64,000 bases of DNA from Apricaphanius iberus. Lineage: Eukaryota; Chordata; Actinopteri; Cyprinodontiformes; Aphaniidae. The stretch covers positions 124,001 through 188,000 of the forward strand of contig JAPXFQ010001710.1 of assembly GCA_028564705.1 (NCBI GenBank), in the 5' to 3' direction. Positions within the stretch are counted from its first letter, which is position 1; each line of letters starts with the position of its first letter. This document shows, piece by piece, positions 32,218 through 43,946 of the stretch. The position numbers and the translations under genes are program-made. Below the pieces are notes generated by a model. That model was not told the origin of the DNA. It did no database searches and saw only the letters and a program-made list of their open reading frames with translations.

Positions 32218-34260
32218 CATACTTGCCAACCTTGAGACCTCAGAATTAGGCAGACTTTCATAATAATAGTACTGGAATTAATAATCATAATAACCGAAGA
32301 TGGAAATGGTCAGCTGGTCTCTGAATGCTATTGATAAAATCTACTCAACTCTACGAAGCACCGGTAAGGGTCAACCGGGGTGTCAATCATGGTGATCGGG
32401 TTTCTGCTGATTGGAATGGGCAGTTACTGGAACTACCGAAAAATGGCAACAAAGATCTGAAACACGGTCGAGATTGGTCACTGTTCTGGAAGCGATTGGA
32501 CGGCTGAAGGAACAGCTGGATGCGTTGATTCGTACTGATGGGACTCAGAACCAAATGCTGGGGGAGCTGGGACGCAGAACAGACGCTGTAAGAGGCGATC
32601 TGGCCGGCGCTCTGGGACTCATCTGCAATTTGTCATCGGACTTGGAGAAACTGTCGGTACGGATTGGGGCAACTGGAAATTAATTGGATTTGGAACTATT
32701 AATCTGGGAATTAATTTGGATTTTGAACTTTAATTTAAACTACAATTTGGCTGAATTAGACTATAAAAGAAACCACTGACAGACTGAAGGGGCAGAAAGG
32801 AATATTTGATATCTCCCTGCAATCCAAACAATTTATATTTTGGCTCCCATGAAGACCTTCAACCTGGTCCTAATCAAATGTCCCTGAGAAGAATGTCAAC
32901 AGAGTCTCCTCTCCCCCGTACACTTGCATCTACTGACGCACACACTGACATGGTTACACAGACTCACATTCACACACACCGTCTCGCTGTCTCCTCAATT
33001 TCTCTCCTGCAACAGGAAGCTGGATAACAGCGCGCCTCGATGGCAGCGTGTTAACCTGTGGACTTGAGCTCATACCTGCCCATCCCTCCTGATGTGTCAT
33101 TGTTAATGTCTGAATATGTGCTTAAATGTTTGTTGGTGTGGTTTTTTCAATTACCTGCGTTGTGAGTGCTGTACGGACCCACAACACAGGTGAGCGTTTT
33201 TTTCCCCTCACCGTGGAACCCTCCCCTCCCCTCCCCAGATGTGTACTTCTCTATGTTTCATAAACGGGAGCGCCGCTCGGTGACTGCATGCCCAACAGTG
33301 ACCTGGATCTGTTTGTTGTTGTTGTTGTTTGTAATGATCTTGGACAGGTTGTACTGTATCTGTAAATTCCTTGTATGCGTCATACTTGTATGTGTCATAC
33401 TTGGCCATGAAAGCTGATTCTGATTCTGATAAGCGCTATATATCCATATAACTATAATGACTAAGAATACACGAATCTTAGAGTGTTTATTTATTTGGCA
33501 AAATAACAGTCCACAGCAATAATGTAAGTTAAGAAATTAAACAGTCTCTCCACTTTTTGATGAAAAACATTTTGTGTAAAAAGGTTGCAATCTTTTTTTT
33601 ATATGCTTTCATATCACATTGTCACATAAACCCTAGCAAACTAAAATGACCTTAAATTGTAATTTTAACATTAACACCTTTGCTTTTATTTTGGTGCTAT
33701 AGTCCCATCCTGGGCCCTTTTAGCCCCTCTTTATTAACCTCCTAGATACGCCCCTGCTCAGCAGCGTTGAGGAGTTTAGGAGGTTAGGAATAGTCACTAT
33801 TAATCAGTCCAAAAACTCGTAGGAGTCTCTGTGTCAGGAGAGAGTGAGAAAGTATTTTTTCTTAGTTTGGCCACATTACCAACTAAAAAAGCAATGAGTC
33901 TGTTGATTTTGACATAACATTGTTTTTTGCCAGACCAAATGCAAAGACTTCTGAAAACTTGTGGCTTGCTGCAGCACTGATTGTTTTCCTCATAGACATA
34001 AGAATCACGTATGTGACCTATTTTTGATTCAAAACGGCAACTTTCACCAAACATGTGATGGATTTTTTAATGTCTGGAATGAAAAAAACTGTTCACGTAT
34101 TTAAAATGTAATGTTTTATTTTCGATCCCTCTCACATTAGAAACAGGGAGTGTTCATGATATGCAACACCGTCAAATATCGGGAGAGATTTGGGAGATTT
34201 TCGGAAGGGGCACTGAAATTCGGGAGTCTCCCTGGAAAATCGGGAGGGTTGGCAAGTATG
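32218..34260. mobile_element. hAT-like transposon, 2043 bp
   Basis: Left end CATACTTGCCAACC and right end CATACTTGCCAACCCTCCCG (reverse complement) are inverted. The flanks CGCTCCAT (32210-32217) and CACTCCAT (34261-34268) are a 7-of-8 match, an 8-bp hAT-type duplication. The right end has the 'cgggagtctccctgg/aaatcgggagggttggc' wording common in fish hAT elements. No transposase is seen; most of the inside is a non-LTR-like insertion (32300-33430) plus unassigned DNA. Confidence 0.8.
32300..33430 (+). pseudogene. non-LTR-type element with decayed ORF1-like frame
   Basis: An ATG at 32300 opens MEMVSWSLNAIDKIYSTLRS, then a stop; after shifts, 32411-32683 continues with RSRLVTVLEAIGRLKEQLDA and LAGALGLICNLSSDLEKLSV, heptad-like and probably coiled coil, as in LINE ORF1 or similar proteins. 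The 3' part is non-coding and ends 'gaaagctgattctgattctg', the short-repeat terminus of several fish non-LTR elements. There is no reverse transcriptase, so it is non-autonomous or internally deleted. A TTG microsatellite is at 33313-33329. Confidence 0.45.
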
Positions 34261-34499
34261 CACTCCATACATCTTTGCAGATAACACAGGACTGTGCCTG
34301 TATTCCAGGGGGCAATGTGGTCATACACTCTATCATTCATGGCCCATTTCTAGACCATTTTTCAGCCATGCAACACATTTTGCAACTGGTTTGTCTAAAA
34401 ATATTACATTTGTTGTGCATGGACCCTACCAGGCTGCATAGGTGGCTACAAAACAACTGTTATTTATAAATATGACACCTACATTTATAACCTTCAGGA

Positions 34500-34545
34500 A
34501 AACAAAACAATATACATAATATCCCTCTGGGATCAATAAAGTATT
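34500..34545 (+). repeat. Rex1-like LINE 3' terminus
   Basis: 'tccctctgggatcaataaag' followed by 'tatttttgaatg' is the conserved LINE 3' end; it is the counterpart of the minus-strand one at 54970-55010. The body is missing. Confidence 0.65.
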
Positions 34546-34703
34546 TTTGAATGTAGAACATCCTGAAGACGGAACTTGATCCACCAACACTTGGGGCCCA
34601 GATAATGGTTTTTACCACCCTGCCAAAGGAGCTTTTTAAATGTCAGCTGGCCAGGGGACCATATCAATTGGATACGATCCCCCACACTGTCACACATGGT
34701 TTA

Positions 34704-34877
34704 TGAATCTGTGCTTTTAGTTTAATAAATCAAGGGAACAGATTACGAATCCGTGCGCACTTTGAAATAACCAAGGGTATGGATTACGAATCAGTGCACA
34801 CGGTTTAACAAAATGAGGGAACAGATTAGTAATCCGTGCGCACGGTCTAGTAAATTGAGGGTACGGATTCTTACCCC
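34704..34877. repeat. subterminal array, ~41 bp x 4
   Basis: Four diverged units of the form 'gaatccgtgcgcac' + 'ggtttaataaa' + 'gagggaacagatta'. Such arrays at transposon ends are usually transposase-binding sites; here this is inference. Confidence 0.8.
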
Positions 34878-34925
34878 TAAAAAAAAAACTTTGGGCCCTA
34901 CCCCCTGCCGGGTTCCGTACCTAGA

Positions 34926-37130
34926 AGATGAGGGGGGAAACAAAATTTTTGTCACTTCCTGGTTGGCTTCAGTTCAGGCCAACAGAGTTTGTTCCTCAAG
35001 TACACGACTCCACAGTCTAATCCAAATATAATTGTACCCATAAAGGTTTGATCTGTTTTTGATCATGCTCCAACTTTAATATCAAACAAATGGTAAATAA
35101 ATGGCCTTCATTTGTATTACTTTACTCAGTCCCTACAGATCCCAAATAAAGTATTTTTCAACTTGAACGTTATTTTTAGCAACTATTACGTTCATTTACT
35201 CACCCAGATAAGTTTGAAGCCACTTGGAGTCCTTTAGGATAAGTTTATATCCAGTCTCAATCAGCGCATATCCATATAATGGAAGTCAATCAGGGCATGA
35301 GATTTGTCGACTGTAACTTTTGGGGCATTATCTGCCCTCAAAGTCCTTCATTTAACCAATGTTTTGTTATTAAACATCAGCATTACTTTCTCTGGAGTCA
35401 AAAATGTCTCGGAAGTCCTTATTTGTACAGTTCAGGGTTGACTTAGAGGCTATAATACAACTGCGCTATCACGCAACTACACTGCCATGCTCCTTCCCAG
35501 TTGTAGTATGAGCAGGGCTTTTACTCTGTGCTCCACAGTGGTCAGCTAGACAGAACTTGCTACTGCAGACATCAATATGGTTTGCTTTTGCATGTTTCAT
35601 AGCACTAGCAGAATGACCAACTGGAATTAAAAGAGCTAAGGCAGAAGTCAAGCTCTTTGGAAAATGTGGAACTTGTTACGTCTCATATAAATCCAGGACA
35701 GCATTTCAGAAAGAAAAATATACTGATAATCAAACATGCTGGTGCTACAAAACTGATATCGACAAAATGATAAGATAGTAGAGAAAGAGCTAACGTTTTT
35801 TCAACCTCTTATCCATTTTCTTCGCTGTCCACATAAATTCAGAAGTTCTCCACTTGCCGTCTGGATTGAAAAAATGTGATAACTTTGCTTGGGAGATAAA
35901 CGCAAAGATTTTATCTTTACTTTCAAGCTTAGATGGATCAAGGAGTTTGTATGGCAATAAGTGAGCAACTCTCTGAAAAATTTATACGGTGAATACTGAA
36001 CAACACTACCACACATTTTTCATAATTAACTATGTTAGAGAGTGACCTGGTGCGTAAAATATCCCAGAGCTCTCTTTTTGATCTGCCCAAACAATGAACT
36101 GCCCCAAACATTATTGAGATGTGACAGAAGTCACCATAGGCTGCAGTAAGAAAAACATTCTCAGTATGAAGACTTTTGAAACCAAATAGGTAATAATGAC
36201 GAAGCAATAATGAGAAAATGTACCAATATTTTTAGCTCATTGTTAAACACATTAAAAATAAAATCTTGATCTTTTTCTTTAAAAGATTTGAGCTAATGAG
36301 AGTTAATTGCAAAAGTCCTCAAACCTTTCGACACTTGGACATTCTGTCTTAATACAATCAGAAATTTGAATTTTATTTTACTGGAATTTGTGCAAAAAAA
36401 TAATTGTATTTTTGTCAGTTTAATTTAATATGCCAATACATTTTTGTCCATGCTTTGCAAAGTCAGTCAAGTTGAGACAGATCAGATGGTGAGTATCTGC
36501 AAACACTTAATTTTTAGGTCTTGCCATCTTAATTGATTAGGACTATGACGAATAAGCTTTGCTCCAAACAACTTGGATGTAGCTCTGATTGTAAATTTAG
36601 GGTTGTTGTCATGCTAGAACACAAACCTTTGACCCAGGTTCAAGCCATTTTGAGCTTATTGCAGGTTTTCTTTAAGTATTATTACCAGATTTTCTATCAT
36701 TAGTAACGAAAACCGCCCCCACAATCCCCAAAATACAGGCACTAAAGCATTAAACAATACCCTACATAATTCAGTCAGCTGAATGTAAATTGAATTATAA
36801 GGAACTACAAGGACATGTAGAGGAGATTTGTGCACATATTTACATTTGCCCACTTTATAAGACCGCAAATAGTCATATTTGATCAATTTACAAAATCTCC
36901 CATCAGTCTCTGGTACTGCAGCAGGATCCATCAGACAACTATTATAGTTATGTTATTATAGTTAAGCTGCTAGTTTAAGCGCTCCTAACAACATGGAGTG
37001 GCATAGTCATTGGTACACAGACAAAAATAAGGGAAGAAGACTATTTTATAACTGACATTGTTACATCCCACCTGGCTAGGGGGACAGGGGCTGTAACAAA
37101 AAGGACACTGCAGACAGTTTAATAAGAGTT
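34926..37130. other. unassigned, one LINE tail crumb
   Basis: 35125-35170 ('ctacagatcccaaataaagt') is another worn LINE 3' end. Overlapping minus-strand frames at 35801-36207 (71 and 89 codons) might be old coding sequence but have no domain I recognise. 36310-36960 shows nothing. Confidence 0.4.
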
Positions 37131-37490
37131 AGAGCAAAACAAAAGTACAGAAACAAAAATGGTGCTAAACAAAACTGACAGGTGAATTACTTAACGTTTC
37201 AACAAAACGAAGACCACGGAGCGGCGGCAGACTAAGGGGACCCATTTGTCCGGCACACGAAGGGGACCCGGAGGGCCCGACACACACAGAGGACTCACAG
37301 ATCCCGCAGTCCAAGGACCCAGATGTCCGGCCACATAGAGGTGATGCAAAAGATGGTCCACAGCCTGCTGGTCTGACATCACCAGGATAGGGTTTGGCTG
37401 CTCCAACTCTGACCCCTCTCAGATTTAGAGCAAAACAAAAATGGTGCTAAACAAAACTAACAAGTGGATTACTTAAGGTTTCAACAAAAC
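37131..37490. repeat. direct repeats flanking a GC-richer segment
   Basis: 'agagcaaaac', 'aaaaatggtgctaaacaaaa' and 'tacttaa(c/g)gtttcaacaaaac' occur at 37131-37209 and again at 37427-37490. Between them lies a GC-richer segment with a 71-codon minus frame without domain. It may be an unequal-crossover duplication or part of a repeat. Confidence 0.6.
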
Positions 37491-37984
37491 AAAAATTCCC
37501 CTAAATCACAGGCTAAGAGAAGCCTTAAAAAAATTGGGCACAAAACAAATAATCTAAAGAGCTGTCTAACTAAATGACAAAAGAGGTTATCTAAAACAAG
37601 CTCAAAGATAACACAAAAATAAACAGCACTAAACCAAAGTTCTTACAAGGAGGAGTCTTTGCTGGCCGGCTTTGACATGCAGACTGAAAGTAAACAGAAA
37701 TAAAGTTAATAAAACACAAGAAGGCCCTTTAAAACACAGGTGGCTGTAACAGAGATCAATGCTAAATCAATCAAATAAGGAAGTTTAGACACGTTTTAAA
37801 TTTAAAAAAAATTGATTTTTCATTTTATTGTTATTATTATTATACATTTGGCCCTCTGATAGAGTTTAATTTTGGCCCTCTGAGGGAAAAAGTTTAGACT
37901 AGACCTACTTATTAGAAAAGACTTAAATATCTGATCATTTCCGCATCTCATTCGAAAGCATCATCTTTACTAAAATTCCGAATC
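37491..37984. other. unassigned
   Basis: AT-rich sequence without recognised features. Confidence 0.45.
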
Positions 37985-38440
37985 ACAGTAAGACCACTCA
38001 AAAAAACAAACAAAAAAACATTTTCAATCCAACTGAATTGGGTTGATTTAACAATAATGAAATTTGTTGAGTGAACTAAACTGATTTGGGTTGATTTAGC
38101 AATAATGAATTTTGTTGAGTGAACTAAATGTAAACATGTTGGGTCAACCTAATGCATTCAGGATGCTGTAATGCAAAACTTCATTTCCAGTGTTAACTAA
38201 ACATGATTACAATGGTTCACTTCACTTTTTTCATAAAAGAAGGGAATTGGCAGGTGTTTATAATATTATAATAGTTTTTAGTTAACACTGGAAATTAAGT
38301 CATATACGTATATTATTATATACAAAATTTTTGAGTTATTTTGCAGCAAAGTGGTTAGTGCAGGTGTTTGAGTCCATCCCCTCCTGTTGATTTTTGTGCC
38401 TTATAACAACCTAAATGTATTAGTTTGACCCAATATTTTT
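37985..38440. repeat. inverted-repeat element with internal tandem units
   Basis: Two ~46-bp direct units ('tgggttgattta', 'caataatgaa', 'ttgttgagtgaactaa') at 38038-38130. 'tgggtcaacctaatgcatt' (about 38140) is inverted near 38410-38430. 38183-38200 and 38278-38295 are perfect 18-bp inverted copies. Likely a non-autonomous DNA element; ends not resolved. Confidence 0.55.
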
Positions 38441-38519
38441 ACATAGTCTGTGGATAGTCTGTTCTCTGAAACTATCTACAGAAACAACAATAATGCAAGG
38501 ACACTATTTGCTGAAATGG

Positions 38520-39245
38520 AGAGATTAACTACTCCTCCTATGACACTAGCCCCTTAACTAGTTTTTAAAAACTTTTCGGGATTCCCACGGGTCACGAGAT
38601 TCCTGCAGGATTCCCGCGGGACGGGAGTCAATTTCACTGTTGGTAACGTGATTTGGACGGGACAGGAAATAATCCAAGGGATCGGACGGGAAACCGGAAA
38701 TTATAATTTAAAAAAAATTTTGTTTACATTTATTTTGTCAGATATTAGGGAATTAGCTTTAAAAAAATATGCTGCGATGCGGTGCCAATGTGTGTGGTTA
38801 AATGCAATTCCATCGGGTCTACTACATTGCACGCACCAAAACTGAAACTGCTACGTTGTTGCTACACCACCTGGATAAACTGGTAAGCATCTGATATCTG
38901 ACTGAAAATGTGTGCATCTTAACAGTTTGGTAGTAAGACGAATCGAGTCCATTCATGACGTGGTAAGGTGGCCAAACAACGAGAATGCAGCATATGGTTA
39001 AAGACGGCGGATAAAGCTAAATAGATGATCTTTGATACTGTGCCTGGCTATGGTTTAAAGGGGGGCGGGGGAGCGAGCGCCATTGGAGGTAAATTACTAA
39101 TCTACGGGTTTCGGGTCGGGAGTCTTTCTCTGTGGATTTTTTCGGTACGAGATTTTTTTCTGGGGCTGTCACGTGATCGGGACGTGATGGGAGTATTTTT
39201 TTGGGATCGGGACGGGACGGGATCGAATATTGATTTCCGTGTCAC
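38520..39245. mobile_element. non-autonomous DNA element with CGGGACGGGA motifs
   Basis: Both halves are rich in 'cgggacggga', 'gggatcgggacgggac' and 'tcacgtgatcggga' type motifs in a pattern common to a fish hAT-like MITE group, and the right side ends 'ccgtgtcaccctctaca'. Exact ends and duplication are not established. The LINE at 39246 starts immediately after it. Confidence 0.5.
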
Positions 39246-41810
39246 CCTCTACACTGAACTAAGCTGCACCAGGGCCTGCAATGAATTTGCCAGATTCTTT
39301 AATGAAAAGATCTTGAACATCAGAAGGTCAATTAGTACATCAGTTTCAGCCCCAATACCAACGTTAAGCCCACTTAACACCCATGCTGAGAAAATGACTT
39401 ATTTCCAAACAATAAATCATTCGAGCTTTGATGAAAATATTGAGAAACTAAGTTCTGCCACCTGCTGCTTGGATATCTTACCAATAGGTTTTCTTTAAAA
39501 TGTACTCCCAGCCATCAGGGCAGATCTGATCAAAATAGTTAACTCATCCCTCCTATCAGGTGTTTTCCCCAAAGCCTTAAAACAGCGCAATACTAAAAAA
39601 GAAGAACCTAGACAGCACAATGATGCAAAACTACAGACCAGTCTCTAATCTCCCATTTATCAGAAAAAAATAATTAAAAAACGGTGTTTCAACAGTTAAA
39701 CAGCTTCCTAACAATGAACAACCGCTTTGATATTTATCAGTCTGGTTTTCCTAGGTACCATAGCACCGAGACTACCCTCGTCAAAGTTTTCAATAACATC
39801 CGTTTAAATACTGACTATGGTAACACCACAGCACTGGTACTATTAGACCTCAGTGCGGCGTGTGACACCGTTGATCATGATGTATTACTGGAACTAGATC
39901 TAGAGAGCTGAGTCTGACTCTCTAGTACAGTACTCGACCTGTTCATATCATACCTCAAGAACAGGAACTTCTTTGTGTGCATTAGCCAATTCTCATCAGA
40001 AAACACCGAAATCACATGTGGGGTCCCCCAGGGCTCCATCCTAGGGCCCTCTATTTAGCATCTACATGCTCCCATTATGCCATATCATAGCCACCAATAA
40101 TGTTAACTACCACAACTATGCTGATTACATTCAGCTTTATATCTCAATCTCACCAGGTGATTTTGAACCCATCCATATCCTCCATATATGCATTGAACAA
40201 ATTAACAGCTAGATGCCGCATAATTTCCTCCAACTGAACAAAAACATACCTGAAGTACTTATCTTCGGACCCAAAAAAGATTTATAGAGACTACTGACCA
40301 GGCCAAAAATCTAGGTGTAATAATGGACTCAGAACTGAACCTCCAAGGTCACATTAAGGCAATAACAACGTCAGCTTTGAATCACCTAAGGAATATTTCT
40401 AGGAACAAAGGACTGATGACACAAGGAGACCTAGAAAAACTCATTCATGCATATATATCTAGCCACCTTGAATACTGTAACAGTATCTTCACAGGTCTGC
40501 CTAACAAATTCTATCAGACAGTTGCAGCTAATCCAGAATGCTGCGGCTCATGTTCTCACTAAAACCAGGAAAGTAGAACACCGCAGTTCTAAAGTCCTTA
40601 CACTGGCTCCTTGTAGCTCAGAGAATAGACTTCAAAGTGCTTTTATTAATGTAGAAGTCATTGAATGGGTTAGCAACAGAGTGCATTAACGATCTGCAAT
40701 CACAGTATAAACCTTCCATGTCACTCAGGTCCTCCAGCTCTAATCTACTGATCGTCCCTAGAATCAGAACCCAACATGGAGAAGCAGCTTTCAGTTTCTA
40801 TACTCCCCGTATCTGAAACACACTGCCAGACAACTGCAAGACTGCAGAAACACTGAACTCTTTTGAATCTAAAATAAAAACATTCCTATTTAGACTTGCT
40901 TATGATTACCTGATCTTAATATTTATTTCACTCAATTGCTAATGATTAGTTGTTTGCCTATTTTTAAGTTTAATACTAATTATTATTTTTGGTCAAATGC
41001 TAAATGCATTGTTTTACTGTCTGTGCTTTCTTGTATGTTAATATTGCTAATTGATTATAAGGGTGTTTTCACATGTGTGGCCGTGCCAGAAAACGGCCAG
41101 AGAGAAATGCTATTTTTTTCTGTTCGTATGCTATGGGTCTCGGCCTGTGCTGGAATCCAGTGTTTTACATGACGGACTACACCAAAACAACAGGTGGCGG
41201 TATACAAATAAGTTTGTAGCTATCCAACAAACAAGTGAGTGAGAAGTACTGACGCCATAAAAAGAGCGACAGCCTAGAAAGTAAGCAAATTGGTCTACTG
41301 GTCAACTGCTACCTGAAGCCATCTACAGGGTGAGTGTTGTAGTAAACCTGCCATTTTCTAACCTGGTGTAGTGCTGTGGGATGCTTGAACAGCGTTGTTT
41401 TGATTTCTTTATGGTCGCGTGGCGATTCGGTAATTTCGGACGGCGGTGTCGTCACTTCCGTGTGGATCGTGTCTATTGTCTTAGATACGACCAGAGTACG
41501 ACTTGTGTTCACATGATCCTTATCCGCTTATACCTGGACTCCAATACTACATCCAAGGCAGGTCTCTCGGGCTGTATCCTGACAAGTTCCAGGCTATGTT
41601 CACATGGCACAAAATAAGTGGATTTTGACCAAATACAGTACCCGAATACGGACTCGAGTCCCATGTGAAAATGCCCTAAATGTTTGTTTAAGCCTTCTTT
41701 TAATGATCATTTATTTTAATTTTCAATTTTTTTTGTAATCATGTAAAGCACCTTGAATTGCCTTGTATTGAAAGTGTGCTACACAAATAAAATTGCCTTG
41801 ACTTGCCTTT
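39246..41810 (+). pseudogene. decayed L2-type LINE (ORF2 and 3' end)
   Basis: Begins inside ORF2 (ACNEFARFFNEKILNIRRSI), then SSATCCLDILPIGFL, a reverse-transcriptase core in several frames (DLSAACDTVDHDVLLE at about 39849-39896, NYHNYADYIQLYISIS at about 40105-40150) and the C-terminal NAAAHVLTKTRK. Motif A aspartate is kept, but YADD has become YADY. There are many stops and shifts. It ends with 'gtaaagcaccttgaattgcc' and an A-rich tail at 41742-41810. The 3' region is split by the MITE at 41061-41676. Same subfamily as 48405-50020. Confidence 0.85.
41061..41676. mobile_element. Harbinger-type MITE, 616 bp
   Basis: Inverted ends GGGTGTTTTCACATGTG and GGGCATTTTCACATGGG, flanked by TAA on both sides (41058-41060 and 41677-41679), the preferred 3-bp target of PIF/Harbinger elements. 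It lies in the 3' region of the L2 copy, hence younger. No transposase frame. Confidence 0.8.
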
Positions 41811-43946
41811 AATATTTTCTCCAAACTCAATTACCTTATCAGCCACATAAAGAAAATAGATCACAAAAAGGCTGGGTCTTAAAAAGCGTGTTGTTTCAAT
41901 GTCACAGCAACAATTCATATTCATTAGCCTCGACTACCTGGCTTGAGACTGCCCAATGGAACGCTGCAATGTTTGGGCCAGAAGCACAGCAGAGATGAGC
42001 TGCAGCTATGAGAAGCTAAAAATCAGCAACTCTAAAACTATCAAAACACCTTCAGTGTTTGTGGAGATGAGAAATCAACTCTAATTTTTTAACTTTTTTA
42101 TCCACAGAAAAGAAACTGTGATGATGCACGTTACTGCATTATTTGAGCAGCTCAGGGAACCAATCAATGTATAATGTGTATCTGATGTAGGTGGCCCAGA
42201 GGCAAGCTAAGCTGATGACGACAGCAATGTGATGTCGGGAATCATTTAGTAAACATTGAAAGATGGCTACAGATAAATACCAGTTGTTTGAAATGGCTTT
42301 GGCCGCTACAATGAACGAGATAGACTTGGCTTTTCATCTAAACGATGAACAGAAAACCGAGCTCACGTCGTTCCTTTGCAAGAAGGACGTCTTTGCTGTT
42401 TTGCTAGACAAGAGTTTAATCAGTTAGCTCCGCTGGTAGCTCGCTCTGGATATGTCACACCGTGTATTGTTGTGATTGGTCGTGGCGCTATCCAATTGCG
42501 TGCAGTGAGAGTTCCAAATGCTTGCTTGGTTCCGCCCCTCGAGTTAGGCCCTTTTCAGTACATGTTGCCAGACCCTTAATCTTAAACTCTTAAACCCATG
42601 GCTGTTATTTTATTTTTTTTCGAAATTGCCATACCTAAACTCTGGAAGGCTTTTTACAGCTTGTGAAAGGTGTAAAATGTTCGAATTGCTCTCATATAAT
42701 AGGAAGGTCTATGAGGATACTGTGACTGTGAAAATTCTCAAGAAAATCATAGTGGGCATGAGTAACCGAGGTTGAAATGCAGAAAATCTGAAATACGAAT
42801 ATGAATGTCGCCTAAAAAGATACACATTAGCAGCTTGTTTTCATTGTAAAGAAGCAAATAAACATCATAAATAGTAACTACTCACTCTTATGTAATGTTG
42901 GATACTTATCAATTAAAATTGATAAATTTGAGTTATGGTCTATCTGGTTATGTTAAGAATATTAACTAATAATTGGAAACTAGTAGTTTAGTTATTCTTT
43001 AAATCATTTAAATGGAGCACCACCAGCCTCTGGGCTGGAAACAAGATTTTATCTATTCAAAGAAGATTATCAACAAATAATCCCATTTATAATTATTAAT
43101 TTTTACTGATTACCAGAAAGACCTTATCTGAAGGAAGTGAATTCTTGCAGTAATTCACACACACACTCAGAATAAAAGAAATCAGAGATTTGATTCAATT
43201 TAACTAATTTATTCTAAAACACAACTAAAATAAAAACACTACTTATACCAGAGCGGTCCTGTCAAGGCTACGGTATACCTGAGCAATATGGCGACCAGTA
43301 TTGATGTCACTTAGTCGTGTCATGGAGTGCTTCCTGCTGAGGTTCATGCGCAGCCTTTCGCGTGCACGCGTAGAGGCGGCGTACGGACGTGAACGCGCAG
43401 CTTGCCAAAAGGGGGGAGAAGTAATTGCTTTATTGCAGGCAAGGTCCTTAAAAATGGGCAACTTTGTTAGCAAAGTCTCTGGTCCAGAGAGACAGGACAA
43501 TTAAGTATTTTGCAAGTTTACTCTCAGCACTGCGCATGTCTTGGAAACACTCCGTGTATGCGCAACAGAACGCTGTTTACGTCGTTAAACACTCACTACG
43601 GTACATGAAAACCAAAGGGATTTCCTACATTCGGATAACTCTGCTTATTACTAAAGGGCAAAATATACTACAGAAATAAAACTTACACAACAATTAAGCT
43701 CACAGTTTACCCGTTAATACGAACAAAGCACAGCACAGAAACTTCAAGTGCGCTGATTAGAAATGAGAACATGCATGCATCAAAATACAGGATTCCTGAA
43801 TAACTCCACCCAGGTCAAGACATAAAATTGAACAGTCTTACTTCATAGAAGTCCCAGATGCAGGAGAAAGGCACCGCGTCCTTGATTGCAACGGAAAAAC
43901 AAGAGAGAAAAAAGAAAGGAAAGTAGTTTATAAATGCAGAACAGAA
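41811..43946. other. unassigned apart from a helicase-like relic
   Basis: Contains the relic at 42263-42579 and a 34-bp sequence (42858-42891) repeated at 48352-48385. 43243-43510 is GC-richer with overlapping frames lacking domains. The LINE begins at about 43947. Confidence 0.4.
42263..42579 (+). pseudogene. RecQ/DEAD-type helicase N-terminal relic
   Basis: From the ATG at 42263 the frame reads MATDKYQLFEMALAATMNEI, then LNDEQKTELTSFLCKKDVFA and VLLDKSLIS-stop (42425-42427). In another frame QLAPLVARSGYVTPCIVVI follows. This is the pattern of RecQ-like helicases: a Q-motif-like segment, then 'KDVFAVLPTGxGKSL.(Y/F)QLAPL', but the Walker A core is lost by a small deletion. Repeat-borne helicase-like genes of this sort occur in fish genomes; here I cannot assign an element. 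Dead. Confidence 0.5.

Larger units (their letters stand above)
31616..34925. mobile_element. TIR transposon with ~41-bp subterminal repeats, host of nested elements
   Basis: GGGGTAAGAATCCGTAC at 31657-31673 is repeated exactly in inverse at 34861-34877, within longer similar arms that include 'tacggaac(t/c)ggcaggggt' outward and 'cacacggattactaatatg' / 'cgcacggattactaatctg' inward. The right arm has about four tandem units; the left about two. The interior is taken up by a tRNA-like sequence, a 2-kb hAT element and a LINE tail; no transposase frame is recognisable. Outer ends and duplication unresolved. Superfamily unknown. Confidence 0.65.

Noticed and set aside
39025..39498. 157-codon frame as a gene
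   Set aside because: It joins a non-autonomous DNA element to the start of a truncated LINE; a fusion by chance adjacency.
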